A stretch of DNA of 64,000 nucleotides from Larus michahellis (Eukaryota; Chordata; Aves; Charadriiformes; Laridae): assembly GCF_964199755.1 (NCBI RefSeq), contig NC_133897.1, forward strand, positions 169,808,511 through 169,872,510, given 5' to 3'. The translations under genes and the position numbers were made by a program. Under the pieces are notes generated by a model. It was not told the DNA's origin, did no database searches, and was given only the letters and a program-made list of their open reading frames with translations. This document shows positions 1 to 9,350 of the stretch, piece after piece; positions within the stretch are counted from its first letter, which is position 1; the number at the start of each line of letters is the position of its first letter.

Positions 1-200
1 CAGGTTTAGGATGGATATTGGGGAAAATTCCTTCATGGAAAGGGCTGTCGGGCGTTGGAAGAGGCTGCCCAGGGCAGTGGGGGAGTCGCCATCCCCAGAG
101 GGATGGAAAAGCCGGGCAGACGCGGCGCTGAGGGACGCGGGGTAGCGGTTGGACTCCATGATCTTGAAGATCTTTTCCACCCTCCGCGATTCCCTGATCC
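1..200 (+). mobile_element. CR1 LINE 3' end
   Basis: This is the 3' end of a CR1 retrotransposon, cut by the window edge. It shows the CR1 tail in order: the segment ending in a C-terminal reverse-transcriptase remnant, the conserved GGCTGCCCAGGGCAGTGG block, and the terminal GGACTCCATGATCTTGAAGA block. Positions 1-150 are almost identical to 3500-3650 and, inverted, to about 52790-52940, so it belongs to a recent or homogenised subfamily. It lacks a stretch of about 25 bases near the end that the other two copies have. Confidence 0.9.
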
Positions 201-419
201 CACGTGAGCAGCCGTCAGGGCGACCCAGTAAACCCACCGCAGCCACGGGCCTCCCGGTGGCCGTGGGCCCCTGGCTGTGGCCGGTGAGCTGAGCTCTGGG
301 CTCCCGCTGGTCCCGGGGCGGGGGCCGCGGCTCTGCCCCTGTCCTGGAAGGGGGAATGGGGGCTCCGGGGGTCCCAGGGCTCCTCTGGACAAAGGTGGGG
401 GCCGGGACTGGGGCAGGAC

Positions 420-700
420 CTCGCTGCTGGTTCCGTGGGTTGGGTGGGCAGCTGGTGGGTGGTTGGTTCTCCTGGGGGGCTTGGGGACGGTGGGCATCTC
501 CTGGGGGGCTGGTGTGCTTGTTCTGGGGGGCTGGTGGGTGGTGGGCTTGTCCTGGGGGGCTTGGGGACGGTGGGCATCTCCTGGGGGGCTGGTGAGATTC
601 TGGGGGTGGTGGCCTTCTCCTGGGGGGCTGGTGGGTTCCTCCTGGGGGGCTTGGAGGTGATGGGCATCTCCTGGCAGGCAGGCCAGGGGTGGCCCTCCCA
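420..700. repeat. G-rich minisatellite upstream of HGH1
   Basis: A degenerate tandem repeat built on CTCCTGGGGGGCTGG and GGGGACGGTGGGCATC blocks at intervals of roughly 20-60 bases. It is followed by a run of about 17 C near 714-731. The long open frames across it on both strands come from repetition and a lack of A/T-rich stop codons, not from coding sequence. Confidence 0.75.
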
Positions 701-779
701 CCCGCGTCCCTCCCCCCCCCCCCCCCCCCCCATCCTCCCATGGACACCGCTGTCCCTTCCCACCACCCGTGTCCCTCCC

Positions 780-1042
780 CACCACCCACCCACGGACCCC
801 CGCGTCCCTTCCGCTCGCACTAGGACCGGGCGGCGCCGCAGGGCCGGGGGGGCGGAGCCTAGCCGGGGCGTGGGCGTGGCGGCGCAGGGTCGGGCGGCCC
901 CTCCCCTTTCCCAGCATCCCATTCTCCGCTGGTCCCTCCCACTTTGTCGGCTGCTCCGCAGCCGATTGGCTGCTCCCCGCCCGCGGGGCGCTCATTGGCT
1001 GCCGGTTGCCAGGTGACGCCCGCCATCTTAGAGGCGGCAGTC
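780..1042 (+). promoter_or_regulatory. HGH1: HGH1 promoter and 5' UTR
   Basis: This is a TATA-less GC-rich promoter. Two CCAAT-type boxes in ATTGGCTG form lie near 965 and 993, close to GC boxes such as CCCCGCCC. A CGCCATCTTAG block at 1021-1031, just before the start codon, resembles a YY1 site in the position typical of housekeeping genes with YY1 near the initiation codon. The transcription start cannot be fixed from sequence alone. Confidence 0.55.
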
Positions 1043-4000
1043 ATGGCGGCGGAGGAGGCGGCGGTGGAGGCGGCCATGGCGGAGCTGGCCGCGCTGCTGG
1101 CCCCGGCGGCGGGCGAGGCGGCGCGGGCGGGCGCGGCGGAGGCGGCCCTGGCTCTCTCGGGGAGCCCGGCGGGGCGGCGGCTGCTGGCGGGGCGGCCCGC
1201 CGCCCTGTCGGCCTTGCTGGAGCTGGCGGCGGGGCCCGGCCCGCCGGCCGCCCGCCATGCCCAGGCCTGTCTGGTGAACGTCTCGGCCGAGCCGGCGGCC
1301 CGCGGGCCGCTGCTGGCCGCGCTGCCGGCCCTGCTGGGGCTGCTGCCGGGCGGGCCGGCCTGCGGGGTGCTGGCCAACCTCTGCCGGGAGCGCGGCGCGG
1401 CCCGGCGGGTGCTGCGGGGGCTGCGGGAGCGCGGCTGCGGGCTGGCGCCGCTCCTCCAGGCCCTCGGCGAGCCCCGGCCGCCGCCGCAGCTCGGGCCGCT
1501 GCTCTGTAACCTCAGCCAGCTGCCCGAGGGCCGCCGCGGGCTCCTCGACCGCTCCCGGTACGGCTGCGAGGTGAGCGCGGGGCGGGGGGGGGATGTCCCC
1601 GGCCCGGTGTGACCGTCCCCCTCCCGCAGGTGCTCGGTGCAGCGGCTGCTGCCCTTCACGCAGTATAAGGACTCCACCGTCCATCGCCGGGGCGTCGTGG
1701 GGGCTCTCAGGAACTGCTGCTTCGAGTACGGTGAGAGCCCCCGGCCCAGCTGCCCAGCCCCGCGTTGGCCTGCGGCACTGGCTACCGGACTGCCAGCCAG
1801 CTGGCCCACCCTGCCAGCGCTGCCGGGAGCCGGCTCTTGGCCGGGAAGGACGGGGGGGAGCCGGCTCTTGGCGGGGAGGGACCTCGCTTCCTTCCTAGCA
1901 GCCGGCGTGGTGCTGCGTTTGAGGCCGGTGGCCAAAGCAGTGCCAGGGCTGGGGTTTAGCCGGTGGTTTAGCCAACACCGAGCCACGCTCACGCAGCGTC
2001 AAGGCCTTGTTTGTAAGGCGGGGGGTGGGCAGGAGACAGGGGGGACGCAGCCGGGACAGCTGACCCACGTGGAGCAGAAGGATCAGAGAATCCCAGGTTG
2101 GAAGGGACCCCAAGGATCGCTTGCTCCAACCTTCCTCGGCAAAGCGCGGTCTGGACAAGGGTGGCCCAGCCCCCTGGCCGGCTGGATCTTAAATGTGCCC
2201 AGTATTGGGGAATCCACCGCTTCCCTGGGGAGGTTATTCCAATGGCTGATGGGTCTCAGCGTGAAAAATCTTGGATCCAGTCGGGATCTCCCCGGGAGTA
2301 ACTCGTACCCCATCACCCTTCGTCTTTTCCGCGTGGCTCCTTGTGAAAAGGGAGTCTCCATCCACCCGCTTCTCCCAGCCTTCCCAGTCCTTGGATCATC
2401 TTGGTGGCCCTTCCCCGGCCCCTCTCCAGCCTGGCCACGGCTTTTTTGCGTCGCGGGGACCAAAACTGAGCCCCGTGTTCCAGGCGCGGCCCGGCCAGCG
2501 CTGAGCGGAGGGGGATAACGATTCTTTCTCTCTGTCGGTGATGCCGCCGCCACCCCCCCGGTGGGTTCTTTGCCACAACAGCTCACTGTTTGCCCACGTG
2601 GAGCTTGTTGTCCCCAGGTCCCTTTCCCCAGATCTTCTCCCCAGCCGGGTCGATGCCAGTCTGTGCCGCAGTCTGGGATTATGTTTTCCCAGGTGCGAGA
2701 CTTGTCCTTGTGGAACTCCATAAGGTTGTTGTTACCCGGCTCTTCCAGCCCATCCAGGGCTTCCTGCAGGGCGGCTCTGCCTTCCCGAGCGTCCGCGTCC
2801 CCTGCTCCGTTTGGTGTCACCAGCAAATTCCGTCGGGGCACGCTCGATCCCGTCACCCAGCTCGCTTAGGAAGCCGTTAAACCACCTTGTGCCCGGTATC
2901 GCTCCCGGGGGGACCCCGCTAGCGACCGGTTGCCAGTCTGAGACACAGCTGTTGACCACCCCCATCCCCCTCCGCCACGCAGACCCTCCTCTGGCCCCAG
3001 ACGCGTGTCCCGTCCCTCCGGGTCACCGTCAGCTCTAAACCGGGGCTGGGGGGGGGGGCCCGAAGTGGGCGTTGTGTGGGGCAGGCTGGGCACGGGGCTG
3101 TGCCGAGCCGGCAGAGCCTTTGCAGCGCTTGGGGCTTCCCTGGTGGTGGTTTGGGTGGGTTTTTTCCCCTTCGCTTACTAAACTAAGGCCCCACCCGGAA
3201 TAGCGTGTCCAGGTGTGGGACCCTCACGACTAGAAAGACACTGAGGTGCCGGAGCGGGTCCGGAGAAGGGCAACGGAGGTGACGAGGGGGCTGGAGAAGG
3301 AGGAGAAGGGTCTGGAGAACTTGTGAGGAGCGGCCGAGGGAGCTGGGGGTGTTCAGCCTGGAGAAAAGGGGGCCGAGGGGAGACCTTCTCGCTCTCCGCA
3401 GCTCCCTGAAAGGAGGGGGCAGCCAGGGGGGGTCAGGCTCTTCTCCCAAGGAACAGGCCACGGGACAAGAGGGAACGGCCTCCAGTTGCGCCAGGGCAGG
3501 TTTAGGATGGATATTGGGGAAAATTCCTTCATGGAAAGGGCTGTCGGGCGTTGGAAGAGGCTGCCCAGGGCAGTGGGGGAGTCGCCATCCCCGGAGGGAT
3601 GGAAAAGCCGGGCAGACGCGGCGCTGAGGGACGCGGGGTAGCGGTGGGTTTGGCAGCGCTGGGCGGATGGTTGGACTCCATGGTCTGAAAGGTCCCTTCC
3701 AACCTGGACCATCCTGTGCTTCTCACTGCCTTTGTCTCCACCCGTGAGCCTTTCTCGGGGGTGGGCGAGCGGCAGGGTGGGGGCTGGCCGCCGCCGCAGG
3801 GGACGGGGCTGGCGGCGGTGGCTCCCCTGACCCCGGTCTGTCCCCAGAGGAGCACGAGTGGCTGCTGAGCGAGGAGGTCGACGTCCTGCCCTTCCTCCTC
3901 CTGCCTCTGGCCGGCCCCGAGGAGTTCCCCGAGGACGAGATGGAAAGTAAGCGGGTGTCTGAGCGGGTGGGGGGTTTTCGGGGGGCTCTGGCCGTGTGCT

Positions 4001-5584
4001 CCCCCCCACACACACCCTGAGGCTGCCTCTCCCCCAGGGCTGCCCGTGGACCTGCAGTACCTGCCGCCGGACAAGCAGCGGGAGGAAGAGCCCGACATCA
4101 GGAAGATGCTGCTGGAAGCCATCATGCTGGTGGGTCCCTCTGGTGCCGACCGCGGTGGGGCTGAGGCGGGGGGAGCCCGGCTTGGGGGTTCCTGGGAGCA
4201 GGAGGGTGCTCGGGGTGGCCCCGGAATGCAGGAGATCCTCAGGGAGGAGTGGTGAGGTCTGGGCCGGGCCAGCAGCGAGGTGGGCTGAAAACAACGGGAC
4301 CAGAGCGGGGTGGTGAACGAACGGCACCGAGTCTAGTTGGTGGCCAGTGACCACGGTGCACCCTGGGGGCTGACAGGGGTCCAGCCAGCAAATCCCGGAA
4401 CGGTTTGGGTGGGAAGGGACCTTTAAAGCCCACCCAGTGGCACCCCCTGCCCTGGGCAGGGCCACCTCCCACCAGCCCAGGTTGCCCAAAGCCCCGTCCA
4501 ACCTGGCCTTGAACCCCCCCAGGGATGGGGCAGCCACAGCTTCTTGGGGCAACCTGGGCCAGGGGCTCACCAGCTTCATCATGGAGAATTTCTGCCTTAT
4601 TTTTAACCTAAATCTCCCCTCTTTTGGTTTAAAACCCTTCCCCCTCGTCCCGTGGCTCCCCTCCCTGCTCCAGAGTCCCTCCCCAGCTTTCCCGGAGCCC
4701 CTTGAGGGCCTGGAAGGGGCTGGAAGGTCTCCGCGGAGCCTTCTCTTCTCCAGGCTGAACCCCCCCAGCTCTCTCAGCCTGTCCTCCCAGCAGAGGGGCT
4801 CCAGCCCTCCCGGCATCTCCGGGGCCTCCTCCGGCCCCGCTCCGACGCCTCCGTGTCCTCCCGATGTCCCCGGGGCTGGAGGCAGCACTGCAGGGGGGTC
4901 TCCCCCGAGCGGAGCAGAGGGGCAGAATCCCCCCCTCGCCCCCCTGCCCACGCTGCTGGGGATGCAGCCCAGGCTGTGGGGGGTTTCTGTGCTGCCAGCG
5001 CACGGTGCCGGCTCATGGGCAGTGTTTCCCCCCTCCCCAGCCCCCCCAAGCCCCTCTCTCAGGGCTGCTCTCCATCCCCCCACCCCGGGCTGGCACTGGG
5101 GGCTGCCCCCACCCCGGGGCAGGACCCCCCCATGAGCTGCTCCGGGGTGGGTTTCTGCCCCCACCCCCGCCCACGCTGCTGCTTTCTCCCCGTCCCAGCT
5201 CACGGCCACCAAGCCCGGCCGGCGCGTGGTGCGGGAGAAGGGGACGTACCTGGTGCTGCGGGAGCTGCACGGCTGGGAGCGGGAGCCCGACGTCCTGGCC
5301 GCCTGCGAGAACCTCATCCAGGTGGGCAGGGGGGGTCCCCGGGGGGGCGGGGAGAGAAGCGGAGGTGGGGGGGGTCCCAGCGCCCTGTCACCCTTCCCTC
5401 CCGGGCAAAGGTGCTGATCGGGGACGAGCCGGGGCCGGGGATGGAGAACCTGCTGGAGGTGACGGTCCCCGAGGAGGTGGAGCGGGAGCTGCGGCGGCGG
5501 GATCGGGAGGACGAGGAGCGGTGGCGGCGGGAGCGGCGGGAGTCGGGGGGCTCCACGCCGAGCCCCCAGGAGCCGTCGCGGTGA
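1043..5584 (+). CDS. HGH1: HGH1 homolog, eEF2 folding cofactor (6 exons)
   Basis: HGH1 is a cytosolic armadillo-type protein that helps newly made elongation factor eEF2 to fold, acting with the TRiC chaperonin. Exons are 1043-1557, 1630-1730, 3848-3946, 4038-4129, 5199-5321 and 5411-5584, giving 367 residues against about 390 in human. The phases fit throughout. Clear family blocks are VQRLLPFTQ at the exon 1/2 join, GVVGALRNCCFE, HEWLL, LPVDLQYLPPDKQ (about residues 240-252) and VLIGDEP near the C-terminus. The 171-codon first exon is Ala/Leu/Gly-rich helical repeat. The ATG at 1043 was chosen because it starts the conserved frame. A second in-frame ATG lies at 1076. The exon 1 donor (GTACGG) is weak, and a GTGAGC donor lies 13 bases downstream, but only the first keeps frame and homology. 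Introns 2 and 4 hold CR1 copies. Confidence 0.95.
2080..2990 (-). mobile_element. Old CR1 LINE, reverse-transcriptase segment and 3' end (HGH1 intron 2)
   Basis: This antisense CR1 copy reads right to left. Near 2950-2800 the minus strand shows the RT order ASGVPPG, WFNGFLSELGDGIE and FAGDTK, matching the CR1 pattern TSGVPQG / [13 protein letters not shown] / FADDTK. Near 2500-2400 it shows LEHGAQFW and RATKMIQGL, the C-terminal part of the ORF2 protein. It ends in a CR1-type tail at about 2080. Many differences from the catalytic consensus and broken frames mark it as much older than the copy at 42.1 kb. Confidence 0.88.
3185..3722 (+). mobile_element. CR1 LINE 3' end (HGH1 intron 2)
   Basis: A 5'-truncated sense CR1 copy covering the end of ORF2 and the 3' UTR. 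The last 25 or so bases (GGTCCCTTCCAACCTGGACC) are the standard CR1 terminus. It is nearly base-for-base the same as the inverted copy at 52724-53205 and overlaps in content with 1-200. It ends about 125 bases before HGH1 exon 3. Confidence 0.92.
4285..4380 (+). mobile_element. Small sense CR1 RT fragment (HGH1 intron 4)
   Basis: About 95 bases read ESSWWPVTTVHPGG on the plus strand, matching the CR1 RT segment [14 protein letters not shown] seen intact at 42.49 kb, and are preceded by the matching GGTGGTGAACG block. The fragment stops where an antisense CR1 begins, so it is probably an older element cut by, or lying beside, the 4385-5030 insertion. Confidence 0.6.
4385..5030 (-). mobile_element. 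CR1 LINE 3' end, antisense (HGH1 intron 4)
   Basis: An antisense CR1 tail. Read on the plus strand it starts at the element's 3' terminus (GTGGGAAGGGACCTTTAAAG), passes the CAGGGATGGGGCAGCCACAG block and the CTTCTCTTCTCCAGGCTGAA block, and runs into the C-terminal ORF2 region near 4800-5000. The subfamily matches the short sense copy at 52520-52722 rather than the 3185 copy. Confidence 0.88.
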
Positions 5585-5877
5585 GGGGTGGCCGTGCTCG
5601 GCCCATGCCACCCCATGGCTACCGGGGACACGGCCGGCACTGGCCACCATGGCCCCGTCCCTCCCCGACAATGGTGACACGAACGTGGGGTCCTGCGGGG
5701 CAGGGCCCCCCCTCGCCTGGCGCAGCTCTGTCGGGGGACAAGGACGAAATGGGGGGGGGGGAGATTGGGGAGGGGGCTGCTGCTCCCTGCCCGGCGCTGT
5801 GGGGCTGCCCCACTGCTGGGGGGGGGGCGGGGGGGGGGCTCTCCCGAGGGCTGGGCCCCCCGCAATGTGCCTTGTGA

Positions 5878-5883
5878 AATAAA
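5878..5883 (+). promoter_or_regulatory. HGH1: HGH1 polyadenylation signal
   Basis: AATAAA lies 294 bases after the HGH1 stop codon, the only canonical signal before the convergent EXOSC4 gene. The 3' UTR is G-rich with several G runs of eight or more. Confidence 0.8.
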
Positions 5884-5929
5884 AGGTTTCCAGCCCAAAA
5901 CCGCTGTGCCCTGAGGGGAGGTGGGGGGC

Positions 5930-6590
5930 TGCGGGCTCTGGCCCCACTGCGGGAGGTGCCCCCCCCTCCATGTATGGGGCACCTGGGGGCCGGGGCAGAG
6001 GACCCCTCCCCTTGTTTGGAGCACACTGGGGGGCTGGGACACGGGGGTCCCAGGGTGTTGCCCCACCCCCCCGCCATGCTCCTGTCCCCAGTGGGGGGTG
6101 GTGCACGGTCCCCCCATCCCTGTGTGGGGTCCCCAGGGTGCCCCACACTCAGAGGGGGCCGCGTCCTGCCCCAGGTCCCGCTGTGACGTGGGGGGAGACG
6201 GGGGGGGGTGGGTGGGTCCCTATCCATGGGACACCCTGGGATGGGGCTGGGGGGGCATGTGCTTGGGTGGGGGGGTCCCCATTTGTGGCACACCCCTGGG
6301 TGGGGGTCCCCCCCTGTGACATTGGGCTGGGTGGGGGTCAGGGAGAAGGCTGTGGGGGGGTCCCCACCGTGGGACACCCCTGGGTGGGGGTCCCCCCTGT
6401 GGGACGCGCTCGGGTGGGGGTCCCCACTGCAGGACACGCCGGGAGGGGGGGGTGAGGCCGGGGCTGGGGGTGCCCCCGCTCCCTCTGTCCGTGTCAGTCC
6501 TGGGCCCAACGCGGCTCCTCGCCGGTGCCCACCGGGACGTCGGCGTCTTCGTGGCAACCCTTGGAGTGCGGCCACCAGCCAGTTCCTCAC
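5930..6590. other. GC-rich spacer between HGH1 and EXOSC4
   Basis: Intergenic sequence with irregular repeats of GGGTGGGGGTCCCC and CCCCTGGGTGGGGGTCC between about 6200 and 6440. I see no exon, RNA gene or mobile element in it. Confidence 0.6.
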
Positions 6591-6609
6591 CCGCGCCGGC
6601 AAATCCCTG

Positions 6610-6930
6610 TCACTGGTGTGTGCATGGCACGGGGCACAGGATGGCATGTGGCGTGGCATGGGATGGCATGTGGCACAAGATGGCACATGGCATGGCACGT
6701 GGCATGGCACAGGGCGGTACATGGCATGGCACAGGATGGCACATGGCATGGCACAGGCTGGCACACGGCATGGCATGTGGCATGGCACAGGGCGGCACAT
6801 GGCATGGCACAGGGTGCAGGATGGCACGTGGCATGGCACATGGTGGCACATGGCGTGGCATGTGGCATGGCACAGGATGGCACACGGCACAGGATGGCGC
6901 AGGGTGGCACACGGCGCAGGATGGCACACC
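6610..6930. repeat. ATGGCAC minisatellite at the EXOSC4 3' end
   Basis: A tandem array built from GGCATGGCAC and GGCACATGGC words, about 10 bases each, grouped in higher-order units of about 20-50 bases. It starts at about 6610 and stops some 10 bases short of the EXOSC4 poly(A) signal. On the minus strand it therefore lies just beyond the mRNA end. Confidence 0.88.
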
Positions 6931-6940
6931 ACGGCAGACC

Positions 6941-6946
6941 TTTATT
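6941..6946 (-). promoter_or_regulatory. EXOSC4: EXOSC4 polyadenylation signal
   Basis: TTTATT on the plus strand is AATAAA on the minus strand, 102 bases past the EXOSC4 stop codon. The tail-to-tail distance between the HGH1 and EXOSC4 signals is about 1.06 kb. Confidence 0.8.
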
Positions 6947-7047
6947 GCCCCGGGGCTCACAGGGGTGCCCCCCGGCGTCCCTGCCAGCCCCGTGTCCCCG
7001 CCGCCGGTGCCCGTTCTGTCTCAGGCGCTGCCGGTGCCCGTCGTGGC

Positions 7048-8863
7048 TCAGTCCCCGAGCGCCGCCGTCACCTCCCGCAGCCGCTGCCGCACCACGCGGT
7101 CCAGCACGGCGTGCAGCGCCCGGCACGCCTGCCCCGCCGCCTCCAGCGCCGCCTCCAGCCGCTCCTGGTGCAGCCGGGCGCTGAGCTGCAGCAGGGCCAT
7201 CTGCCCCGTGGCCGGCAGCAGGGCCAGCACTAGCCGCGGGCCGCCGGCCGCCTCCTCGGGCGAGCTGAGGTCGGCCAGCGGCGTGTCCTCGGCCAGGCCG
7301 GCCGTGCTGGCGCAGACGTAGTCCCGCATGGGGATGCCGGCGTCCATCACCGCCAGCGTGGCCGCGTTGACGCCGGCGCAGTAGTTGCCGCCGTCGGCTT
7401 GTAGGATCTGGTCGGGGAGGGGGGGGCAGAGGCTTGGGTGAGAGACTCCCCCCCCCTGCCCCGGCACCCGTAGCGTGTCCCCGTGTCCCGCCACGCGTCC
7501 CCGTGTCCCCCCGCCCCGGTCACCTGGACGTAGATGTCGATCTGGGAGCGGGGGTAGAGGTGGGTGAGGATGGCGGCCTCGAAGGTCTGCTGGAGCTGCA
7601 GGGCCAGCTCGGCCGACTGCCGGTCGCCGTGGGGGGGCCGCCGCCGCCGCTCCCCCGTGCTGAAGGTGGCCAGGCTGTAGCGGCAGTGCACCAGCGCCCG
7701 GTCCGGCAGCGCCTTGCTGCGGGAGCCCCGCATCTGGGGGACGGGGGGGGGACGGCAACGGTGAGGGGGGGGGACCAGCGGGAGCAGGATGGGGAGCGGG
7801 GACGGGTAACGGGGGGTGGGGGGGGGGCACCGCAAAGGGGGGAACCAGGGAATGGGGGGGGCTGAGATGGGGAACGGGAACAGGTAATGGAGGGGGGGGG
7901 CACACACGACACAGTAATGGCAGGGGGGGCCCCGGGAACGGAGGGGGACGGCAGCAGGGGGGGGGCACCGGGAACGGGGGAGCCAGGGAATGGGGGGGGC
8001 TGAGATGGGGAACGGGAACAGGTAATGGGGGGGGGGGAACAGCAATGGCGGGGGGACAGCGGGAGCAAGATGGGGAGCGGGGACAGGTAACGGGGGGGGG
8101 CACCGGGGTGGGTGGGGGACAGTAATGGCGGGGGGGGCAACGGGAACGGAGGGGGACGGTAGCAGCGGGGGGGCACCGGGAACGGGGGAAGCAGGGAATG
8201 GGGGGGGGCACTGGAAATGGGGGAAGCAGGGAATGGGGGGGACAAGATGGGGAGCGGGAATGGGAACAGGGAACGGGGGGGGGGGGGTCACCGGGAATGG
8301 GGGGGGGCGGTAATGGCGGGGGGGGGGGGGAAGGAACCGGGAATGGGGGGGGCCGGTAATGGCGGGGGGAGGGAGGGGGAACCGGGAGACACACCAAAGA
8401 ATGGGGGGGCCGAGCTGGGGGACGGTAACAGGTAACTGGGGGGGGGAAGGGGCACCAGGAACTGGGGGGGCACCGGTAACGGGTGGGGGGCGTCGGGGGA
8501 GGGGGGGGACACCGGAACCGGGGGAACGGGGGAATGGAGGGAGCGGGGGAGGAAAAACCGGGTTGGGGGGGGGGGGCCGAGACGGGGGAGACCCCGGTGG
8601 GGGGGGGGGCCCGGACCCCCGCGCTCCCGATGGATGGGGGTCCCCGGGTGGGTGCCCGGGGGCGGGAGGGCCCGGTGTCCGCCGCCGCTCACCTCGTGCG
8701 GGCCGTAGACCACGGCCAGCGCCTTGGTGTTGCCCTGCTCGATGTAGGCCGAGCCGTCGGCCTGCTCGAACACCCCCATGCGGGCCCGCACCTTGCGGAG
8801 CTCGGCGGGCCGCCGTCCGTCCGCCCGGTACCCCTCGTCCGACAGCAGCTCCGCCGCCGCCAT
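7048..8863 (-). CDS. EXOSC4: EXOSC4 / RRP41, RNA exosome core subunit (3 exons)
   Basis: EXOSC4 is one of six RNase PH-like subunits that form the barrel of the nuclear and cytoplasmic RNA exosome. In animals the ring is structural and binds RNA; catalysis comes from DIS3 and EXOSC10. Exons on the minus strand are 8863-8693, 7733-7524 and 7407-7048. Each junction keeps phase 0, giving 246 residues against 245 in human. Seen directly are LLSDEGYRADGRRPAELR at the N-terminus, SAYIEQGNTKALAVVYGPHE (exon 1 end), RGSRSKALPDR, FSTGERRRRP and RSQIDIYVQ in exon 2, and NAATLAVMDAGIPMRD in exon 3. The ATG overlaps a YY1-type AAGATGGCGGC. Intron 1 is an array; intron 2 is only 116 bases. Confidence 0.96.
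7740..8685. repeat. G-rich array in EXOSC4 intron 1
   Basis: Irregular tandem repeat, G-rich on the plus strand (C-rich in the EXOSC4 transcript), built on GGGAATGGGGGGGGC, CACCGGGAACGGGGG and AACAGGTAATGGGGG words. It fills nearly the whole intron between the donor at 8692 and the acceptor at 7734. Confidence 0.8.
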
Positions 8864-9350
8864 CTTACCGGACCCACCGGCACCGGGGACTACGGCTCCC
8901 GGCGTGCACCGCGCGGGGAACACGGCTCCCGGCGTGCACCGCGCGGGGAACACGGCTCCCGGCGTGCACCGCGCGGGGGGACAAGCCGCTCCTCCCCGGG
9001 CCCCGGCCACGCCCCCGCAGAGACCACGCCCCCACCCAGACCACGCCTCCCAGGCTCAGGCCACGCCTCCCAACCCAAGGCCACGCCCCCAGCCATAGGC
9101 CACGCCTCTCAGTCGCAGGTCACGCCTCCCTCCGAGACCACGCCCCCGGCCACGCCCCCAGCGGAGCCGCCCCCCTCCCAGGCCACGCCCCCTCGGGCCG
9201 GTGCTCGCCGCTGCCCGGGCGGGAGGGTCGTTCCCGATCGCTGTCGATCCCTATCGATCGCTGTCGATCCCTATCGATCCCTATCGATCGGTGCCGCCCC
9301 CGAGCCTTCCGGTAACGTCCCGGAGCCGCCCGGTTCCCTCCGGTCCCGCC
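8864..9350. promoter_or_regulatory. Divergent EXOSC4/OPLAH promoter
   Basis: The start codons of EXOSC4 (minus) and OPLAH (plus) are 487 bases apart, so one CpG-rich interval must serve both. It contains three tandem 30-base units (8891-8980, core GGCTCCCGGCGTGCACCGCG), then a run of CCACGCCTCCC / CCACGCCCCC boxes (9008-9195) that resemble GC/KLF-type sites, and a CTATCGATC-containing repeat at 9235-9291. No TATA box is visible. Initiation sites are not determinable from sequence alone. Confidence 0.65.

Noticed and set aside
1558-1575. GTGAGC at 1571 as the HGH1 exon 1 donor
   Set aside because: It is a better consensus than GTACGG at 1558, but using it adds residues foreign to the family and breaks phase with exon 2, whereas 1558 gives the conserved RCSVQRLL join.
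2080-5030. The LINE-rich HGH1 introns as a processed gene or retroviral remnant
   Set aside because: All recognisable coding-like blocks are CR1 reverse transcriptase. I saw no LTRs, primer-binding site, or gag or envelope similarity anywhere in the window.
3353-6148. A 931-codon minus-strand open frame opposite HGH1
   Set aside because: It is antisense to HGH1 exons 4-6 and two CR1 tails, with no recognisable domain, and is explained by GC-rich codon bias.
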